A DNA stretch of 20,325 nucleotides, taken from Bacteroidales bacterium (lineage in GTDB: Bacteria; Bacteroidota; Bacteroidia; Bacteroidales; UBA932). Made by a program: the position numbers and the translations under genes. A model generated the notes under the pieces. It saw only the letters and a list, made by a program, of their open reading frames with translations, was not told the DNA's origin and ran no database searches. The DNA is taken from positions 1 through 20,325 of the forward strand of contig JAFUUB010000017.1 in the NCBI GenBank assembly GCA_017483985.1, in the 5' to 3' direction. How positions within the stretch are numbered: the first letter of the stretch is position 1; the number at the start of each line of letters is the position of its first letter. Shown here piece by piece: positions 15,369-20,325 of the stretch.

Positions 15369-17054
15369 ATGATCATGAAAAAATATATTCTTATCCTCTC
15401 GGCGATCCTTGCAGTGGCGGTCCTTCCTTCCTGCTCGCAGCAACTGCTGGAAGTCGAGCAGAAAGGTGTCATGGAGACTGATCCCTTCTATGCCAACGCC
15501 AATGATGAACAGGCGGAATCCCTGATCATTCCGATCTACCGTACTTTGTGGACAGGTGTTTACGGTACTGCACTTTACATATGCCTTATCACTGAGGACG
15601 GCGATCATCTTTGTGGTGGCGGCAGTTACAGTGATGGCGGCACTCTCCGTTACAACTACTATAATTGTGCAACCCCTGCCAATGGTTACCATACCAACCT
15701 CTATACTCAGATCTACCGGGCCATCTACTGGTCCAATATGATTGTGGAAAAACTCAACAACAGTGAGAATTCCGCGGTCAAGAACCGTGTCATCGCCGAA
15801 GCGAAATTCGCCCGTGCTCTCTCTCTGATGATGGGCATCCAGGTCTTTGGCACGCCGCCTTTCATGCCGACTTCCGACACGACCGATCCGGCTAATGGAG
15901 ATCCGGCTGAGATGTGGAAATGGATCCAGGACAACTTCAGCGAAGCCGCTTCTGTCCTTCCGTCCAAGAGCGGAAAGAATGGCCAGGAAGCAATCGGCGG
16001 ACGGGCGACCAAGGAAGCCGCGCTCGCATACCTCGGCAAGGCCCAGCTGCTGGCCGGCGACTATGCCGGTGCTTCTACTACGCTTCAGAAAGTCAAGTCC
16101 TCGAACCTGTATGAACTGATTCCCGACTTTGCCGAACTGTCGATGGCTTCTTCCGACTTCTGCAGCGAGTATGTCTTCGAATACAACAACTACAATGATC
16201 CGACGACATACAGCACTCAGGCTGACTTGCGTGATATCTATCTGCACCTTCGTTCCTCTTTCATCAACATTGCCAGCGATGGATGGGCAACCGGCTGGGG
16301 TTTTGCTCCGCCTTCCAAGGAATTTGTCGATTTCATGAAGGAACATGATGCGGTAGGGGACGGTTACTCCAACCGTTTCAACGGAAGCCTTATCAATTAT
16401 CGCGACTATCAGAAGAAAGCCGGAGCGAACGGACTGGCTGTTTCTCCGATGATCGATAACGTCGGCTGGTTCGGTCTCAAGTATTATTTCTGGACCAAGG
16501 ACAAGATTGATGGTTCCGAAGCCGGGCATCCGCGTAATGCCCGTCACCACAAGAACTGGGTCTTCCTCCGCTATGCCGAAGTCCTGCTGGATCTGGCAGA
16601 AGCAGAAGCAAAGCAGGGCAAGACTTCCGGCGTTGGCCTGGATGCCTTGAACGAGGTTCGTGAGCGGGCAGGCCTGACCAAACTGGGCGCTCTGAGCATG
16701 GATGCCGTTAAGGATGAACGTCGCGCTGAACTGTGGGGTGAGAATGCGGACCGTCTGTTCGGCCTGATCCGTTGGGGCGAGGCTGCCGAAACCCTCAAGG
16801 ATGTAGGTCGGTACCGTTATGAGTTCTATGCGGCAACCCGTTCTACCGTTACAGATGAAGATGCGGATTATCCGGTCTTTTCCAGTAAGGAACAGGGAGA
16901 GGCCAGCGGCCGCAAGAACTTCATTGTCAAGTATCTCGATCCGGTATACGGATCTACCGCGGGTTTCAAGTCCGGTAAGAACGAAGTCTGGCCTTTCCCG
17001 GAAAGCGAAGTCTTGATCAATCCGAATCTCCAACAAAACAAGGGATGGGAATAA
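15369..17054 (+). CDS. susD: SusD/RagB-family surface glycan-binding lipoprotein
   Basis: A 561-aa lipoprotein. The signal is MKKYILILSAILAVAVLPSC (lipobox LPSC); two starts are possible, ATG at 15369 (Met-Ile-Met) or at 15375, which gives the more typical MKK start. Typical SusD features: EVEQKG after the lipid anchor, EAKFARALSLMM in the TPR-like helical part (about residues 135-150), FLRYAEVLLDLAEAEAKQG (about 398-416), LNEVRERAGL, DERRAELWGE and RLFGLIRWG, and the closing NPNLQQNKGWE. It caps the SusC barrel and captures glycan at the cell surface. Binding residues cannot be assigned from sequence alone. It lies between susC (6 bp) and the sulfatase gene (15 bp) in one operon. Confidence 0.94.
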   Translation: MIMKKYILILSAILAVAVLPSCSQQLLEVEQKGVMETDPFYANANDEQAESLIIPIYRTLWTGVYGTALYICLITEDGDHLCGGGSYSDGGTLRYNYYNCATPANGYHTNLYTQIYRAIYWSNMIVEKLNNSENSAVKNRVIAEAKFARALSLMMGIQVFGTPPFMPTSDTTDPANGDPAEMWKWIQDNFSEAASVLPSKSGKNGQEAIGGRATKEAALAYLGKAQLLAGDYAGASTTLQKVKSSNLYELIPDFAELSMASSDFCSEYVFEYNNYNDPTTYSTQADLRDIYLHLRSSFINIASDGWATGWGFAPPSKEFVDFMKEHDAVGDGYSNRFNGSLINYRDYQKKAGANGLAVSPMIDNVGWFGLKYYFWTKDKIDGSEAGHPRNARHHKNWVFLRYAEVLLDLAEAEAKQGKTSGVGLDALNEVRERAGLTKLGALSMDAVKDERRAELWGENADRLFGLIRWGEAAETLKDVGRYRYEFYAATRSTVTDEDADYPVFSSKEQGEASGRKNFIVKYLDPVYGSTAGFKSGKNEVWPFPESEVLINPNLQQNKGWE

Positions 17055-17069
17055 CAACCATACGTTATC

Positions 17070-18836
17070 ATGAACGAATTTACCCCCAAGCTTAGTCTTG
17101 CCCTTCTGGCCGGCCTCACCGCGAGCGGTGTGGCCGCGCCGAAGGCGGAGGCCCAGTCCAAAGATCCGGCGAGGCCGAACATCCTTGTCGTTTCTACCGA
17201 GGATATCTCCTGCTACCTCGGCTGTTACGGTGACCCGCAGGCGAAAACCCCGAACCTGGACCGCTTTGCGGAAAGTGCCATCCGGTACACCAACATGCAC
17301 ACGCCCAACGGCGTGAGTTCCCCGAGCCGTTTCGCGCTGATCACCGGCTGCTATCCGTCCGCCCACGGTGCCAACTACATGCGGGCGTCCTATTACAACT
17401 ACGACGTGGTCACGCCTGAATACATGCGCGCCTATCCGGAATACCTGCGTGCCGCCGGTTATTACTGCACCAACAACAGCAAGACCGATTACCAGATCAG
17501 CACCGTCGAGTCCCACTGGGACGAGAATGGCCGTAACGCAACCTGGAAGCATTGTCCGGAGGGACAGCCGTTCTTCGCGATCTTCAACATTAACACGACC
17601 CATGAAGGACAGCTCTGGTCCCGTCGTGAACCGTTTGAGGTTCAGCCGGAAGACATCGATATGGAGCACTGTTTCCCTTATTTCCCTGATGATCCGGTCG
17701 TACGCAATGACCTGGCCCGCATGTATACGAACATCGCGATCATGGATCGCGAGAGCCAGGCATATTTCGATGAGATAGAAGAGGCAGGCCTTGCCGACAA
17801 TACCATTATCATTTGGTTTTCTGATAACGGAGGGCCGATTCCGCGCGGAAAGCGCTCGATCTACAATACCGGCACCAATGTGCCGTTCATGGTCAAGTTC
17901 CCGGACGGTTACCGCGCCGGTCAGGTCGAAGACCGCCTAGTGACATTCATGGATTTTCCGGCAACCATCCTTTCCCTTGCGGGCATCAAGGTGCCGGAGT
18001 ACATGGACGGAAAGGCCTTCCTCGGCCCGCAGGACAGCAAGCCGGCGGAGTATGTCTTCCAGGCCCGCGACCGCTATGACAACGTCTCCGACCACAGCGC
18101 CGGTGCACGGGACAAGCGGTTCCACTACATCCGCAATTTCATGCCGGAAACGCCCAATTACCTGCACAATGACTACCGGCTGGATCTCCCGATGATGAGG
18201 CGCCTGCTGGAAATGCGGGATGCGGGAGAGCTGAATGAAAAGCAGATGCTCTATTTCAAGGCGCCACGTCCGCTCGAGGAATTCTATGACTTGGCCAATG
18301 ACCCGTACGAGTTGAATAACCTCGCAGGAGACCCGGCCTTCAAGTATGATTTCGAACGCCTGAAAGCCGCCTTTGACCAGTGGAACGGGACAACCAACAA
18401 AGTCTGGAATACCAAGACCGAAGAAGAGTGGATCGCCGAGTTCAAACCGAATGGCGAGAAACAGGTCGTCGCCGCTCCGGTGGTCACCAAGACCGCGGAC
18501 GGGTATGTCCTGAACTGCGCTACGCCGGGGGTTTCCTATGTCTATAAGGTCCAGACCGTCAAGGAGCAGAAAGAGGCCGTCAAGGCGCTCGAGAAGGCCC
18601 AGAAAGAGTCGGATATCGCATTCGAGAAGCGTCGTGCCGAAATGGAAAGCCGGCCGATCGAGAGCATCCCGTCCTACATGCGCGCTGCGATGAACAACCG
18701 TCCGATCGTGCAGGATAATTCCCATTGGGACTATTATTCGAAACCGATTCCGGTAGAGAAGGGTAAGGTCCTGTCAGTCAAAGCCTGCCGGGCCGGCATG
18801 ACGACCTGCGAGACGGTGACGGTCAGGATGAAGTAA
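17070..18836 (+). CDS. Secreted Ser-type sulfatase (S1 family, heparan N-sulfatase-like) with C-terminal add-on domain
   Basis: A 588-aa exported sulfatase. Residues 1-29 resemble a signal peptide. The catalytic domain begins PNILVVSTEDIS (metal ligands Glu44/Asp45). The signature is S83-S-P-S-R87 followed by FALITG, so Ser83 should be converted to formylglycine by an anSME. Lys138 (NSKTDY), His178 (NTTHEG) and Asp252-Asn253 (FSDNGG) are further plausible active-site residues. The pattern WDENG with PFFAIFN and THE recalls heparan N-sulfatase-like S1 members; the true substrate is uncertain. Residues about 465-588 form an extra module: beta-strand segments resembling the chitobiase/hexosaminidase C-terminal type (VLNCATPGVSYVYKV and WDYYSKPIPVEKGKVL), split by a charged helical insert. 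Third gene of the susCD operon. Confidence 0.9.
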   Translation: MNEFTPKLSLALLAGLTASGVAAPKAEAQSKDPARPNILVVSTEDISCYLGCYGDPQAKTPNLDRFAESAIRYTNMHTPNGVSSPSRFALITGCYPSAHGANYMRASYYNYDVVTPEYMRAYPEYLRAAGYYCTNNSKTDYQISTVESHWDENGRNATWKHCPEGQPFFAIFNINTTHEGQLWSRREPFEVQPEDIDMEHCFPYFPDDPVVRNDLARMYTNIAIMDRESQAYFDEIEEAGLADNTIIIWFSDNGGPIPRGKRSIYNTGTNVPFMVKFPDGYRAGQVEDRLVTFMDFPATILSLAGIKVPEYMDGKAFLGPQDSKPAEYVFQARDRYDNVSDHSAGARDKRFHYIRNFMPETPNYLHNDYRLDLPMMRRLLEMRDAGELNEKQMLYFKAPRPLEEFYDLANDPYELNNLAGDPAFKYDFERLKAAFDQWNGTTNKVWNTKTEEEWIAEFKPNGEKQVVAAPVVTKTADGYVLNCATPGVSYVYKVQTVKEQKEAVKALEKAQKESDIAFEKRRAEMESRPIESIPSYMRAAMNNRPIVQDNSHWDYYSKPIPVEKGKVLSVKACRAGMTTCETVTVRMK

Positions 18837-18863
18837 ACCCACACAAAAACACACCTTTCATGA

Positions 18864-18896
18864 AGAGGGGCCGGCTCGATTGGAGCCAGCCCCTCT
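18864..18896. terminator. Terminator-like hairpin between convergent sulfatase genes
   Basis: Arms 18864-18877 and 18883-18896 form a 14-bp stem (AGAGGGGC/GCCCCTCT base) with a single mismatch (18872/18888) and a 5-nt loop GATTG. It lies midway in the 85-bp gap between two convergent genes and could serve both strands. No U-tract follows on either side. Confidence 0.7.
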
Positions 18897-18921
18897 ATTC
18901 GTATCAGGAGAATCTGTTTTC

Positions 18922-20325
18922 CTAGTATTCCGTCACGCCGATCTTCGCGCGGGTTTCGGTGAGTTGCCTGGAGAACTTGTCGACGAGTTTCTTGTAGCGT
19001 GGATCGTCGATTACGTTGTTCAGCTCGTTCGGATCCGCCTGGAGGTCGAAGAATTCCTCATAGCTGGGGATCGCGCCAGTCTCATCGTAAAAATGGATGA
19101 GTTTGTAGCGGCTGTCGAAGATTCCGTCATGGCGCAGCACGTTGTGCTCCGGCGTATGGTCGTAGAAATGGTAGTACAGTGTCTTTCTCCATTGCTTCGG
19201 GGTTGCGCCGTCCTTTTTCAGCACCGGAAGCATGGAAACACCATACATGTTTTCAGGCTGCTGGGCACCGGCGATATCCAGGAAGGTCGGACCGAAGTCG
19301 AGGTTCTGGACGAGCGTCTGGGAAGTCGTGCCGCCCTTGTTTCCGGGATAATGGATGATGAGCGGGGTGCGGAAGGACTCTTCGTACATGAAACGCTTGT
19401 CGAACCATCCGTGCTCGCCCATATAGAAGCCCTGGTCGGAGGTATAGACAATCATGGTATTGTCCATCAGGTTGTTGGCCTCCAGATAGTCCAGGATTTC
19501 GCCGACGGAATCGTCCACGGACTTGATGACCCGGACATAATCCTTGATATAGCGCTGGTATTTCCATTTGAGGATGTCTTCCTCCGTCATCTTGTCCTGG
19601 TTGGCAAAGAACGATGCGTTGTTCCTGGCATAGGCGGCATACCATCTTTCCCGTTCTTCGTCCGTCATGGAGCCGAGGGCATACTCCAGCATCCGCGGTC
19701 CGTCGTACTCGTGCGTGGATCCTTCATACCCATAGAGCTTGAGGTCGTAGAGCATGGACATGTCCTCTTCGATCCTCATCCGCTGCTCCTGCATGGCGGC
19801 TCCGCGGGTGGCATAATCGTCATAGAAGGTCTCCGGCAGCGGGAATTCAACGTCTTCATACAGGTCCAGGTACTTGAAGTCCGGCATCCAGGAACGGTGC
19901 GGGGCCTTGTGGTGGACATAAAGGAGGAAGGGTTTATCCTTGTCCCGGTTTTCCAGGAATTCGATGGCATGGTCGGTGATCAGGTCCGTCGTATATCCTT
20001 CTTCCCGGATGTACTGGCCCTTGGACTCGGGGGTCTTGAATACCGGATTGTAATACTCTCCCTGGTCGCGGAGCACCCGGAACGTATCGAAACCCTTGGG
20101 CTCGCAGAGCATGTGCCATTTTCCGATGACGGCGGTCTGGTAACCGGCGGCCTGCATGAGTTGCGGAACGAAGGTTACCGTGGAATCCATGACGTTGGAA
20201 AGCATGGTCTGGCCGTTCTGGTGGCTGTACAGGCCGGTCATCAGGCAGGCGCGGCTTGGCGTGGAAAGGGAGTTTTCGACATAGGCCCGGTCGAAGCGGA
20301 TGCCCTGGGCGGCCAGCCGGTCGAT
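18922..20325 (-). CDS. Ser-type sulfatase (S1 family, GlcNAc-6-sulfatase-like), N-terminus beyond window
   Basis: At least 467 residues are visible; the frame is open through the window edge, so the gene starts outside. The Met at 20241 is internal, because the upstream codons read DRLAAQGIRFDRAYVENS, standard sulfatase sequence. The signature S-T-P-S-R-A-C-L-M-T-G (Ser codon 20263-20265) makes it a Ser-type sulfatase needing anSME. Other features: IGKWHM (catalytic Lys and His), VHHKAPH, and YTSDQGFYMGEHGWFDKRFMYEESFRTPL (metal-binding Asp-Gln, substrate loop; key residues D, Q, H, K). This last block is common in N-acetylglucosamine-6-O-sulfatase-like S1 members, suggesting 6-O-desulfation of GlcNAc in mucin or heparan, but that is inference. 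It converges on the susCD-sulfatase operon. Confidence 0.92.
   Translation of the reverse strand: MDRLAAQGIRFDRAYVENSLSTPSRACLMTGLYSHQNGQTMLSNVMDSTVTFVPQLMQAAGYQTAVIGKWHMLCEPKGFDTFRVLRDQGEYYNPVFKTPESKGQYIREEGYTTDLITDHAIEFLENRDKDKPFLLYVHHKAPHRSWMPDFKYLDLYEDVEFPLPETFYDDYATRGAAMQEQRMRIEEDMSMLYDLKLYGYEGSTHEYDGPRMLEYALGSMTDEERERWYAAYARNNASFFANQDKMTEEDILKWKYQRYIKDYVRVIKSVDDSVGEILDYLEANNLMDNTMIVYTSDQGFYMGEHGWFDKRFMYEESFRTPLIIHYPGNKGGTTSQTLVQNLDFGPTFLDIAGAQQPENMYGVSMLPVLKKDGATPKQWRKTLYYHFYDHTPEHNVLRHDGIFDSRYKLIHFYDETGAIPSYEEFFDLQADPNELNNVIDDPRYKKLVDKFSRQLTETRAKIGVTEY

Noticed and set aside
15126..17669. 847-codon minus-strand open frame opposite susD and the first sulfatase
   Set aside because: It spans the 3' end of susC, all of susD and the sulfatase start on the other strand. 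Its translation is low in recognisable motifs, so it is a codon-bias shadow.

Overview
The window looks like chromosomal DNA from a gut-type member of the Bacteroidales (Bacteroidetes). The evidence is a SusC/SusD pair, a hybrid two-component system regulator, Bacteroidetes-style promoters (TTTG, then about 20 bp, then TAnnTTTG) with no obvious Shine-Dalgarno sites, lipoprotein signals, and sulfatases with a sulfatase-maturing enzyme. The GC-rich codon usage would fit an Alistipes/Rikenellaceae-like or Cryptobacteroides-like genome, but the genus is a guess. No tRNA, rRNA, CRISPR array, transposase or phage gene was seen.

Left part (1-4804, all genes on the minus strand). Two short operons read leftward. 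The first encodes a 294-aa membrane-anchored alpha/beta hydrolase followed 5 bp later by a two-domain protein, a YqiA/YcfP-like esterase fused to a catalytically dead 5'-nucleotidase-like (NT5C) HAD domain. The second encodes an exported HAD phosphatase lipoprotein followed 4 bp later by a secreted M64 (IgA-peptidase family) zinc metalloprotease. The gaps after the two operons both hold unusual symmetric structure: a nested palindrome at 2729-2838 and a multi-hairpin segment closed by a 22-bp stem at 17-189.

Middle (4805-12140). A divergent promoter region precedes a plus-strand pair: a GH3 beta-glycosidase lipoprotein and, overlapping it by one base (TAATG), an anaerobic sulfatase-maturating radical SAM enzyme (anSME). 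A convergent hybrid two-component system regulator (HTCS) follows on the minus strand. A hairpin shared by the two 3' ends separates them.

Right part (12141-20325). The HTCS and susC diverge from a 195-bp promoter region containing one clear promoter for each gene and a 21-bp-phased direct repeat that may be the HTCS operator. SusC, SusD and a Ser-type sulfatase form a plus-strand operon. After a strong terminator-like hairpin a second Ser-type sulfatase runs on the minus strand and out of the window at its N-terminal end.

Taken together, 4958-20325 is best read as a polysaccharide utilisation locus (PUL) for a sulfated glycan. The HTCS senses a glycan fragment and activates susC/susD/sulfatase. 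SusCD imports the oligosaccharide, the sulfatases remove sulfate after anSME has converted their active-site Ser to formylglycine, and GH3 trims exposed sugars. The sulfatase types and the neighbouring M64 protease suggest host glycans (mucin or glycosaminoglycan), but no lyase or other substrate-defining enzyme is visible, so the substrate is inferred. The PUL probably continues to the right.
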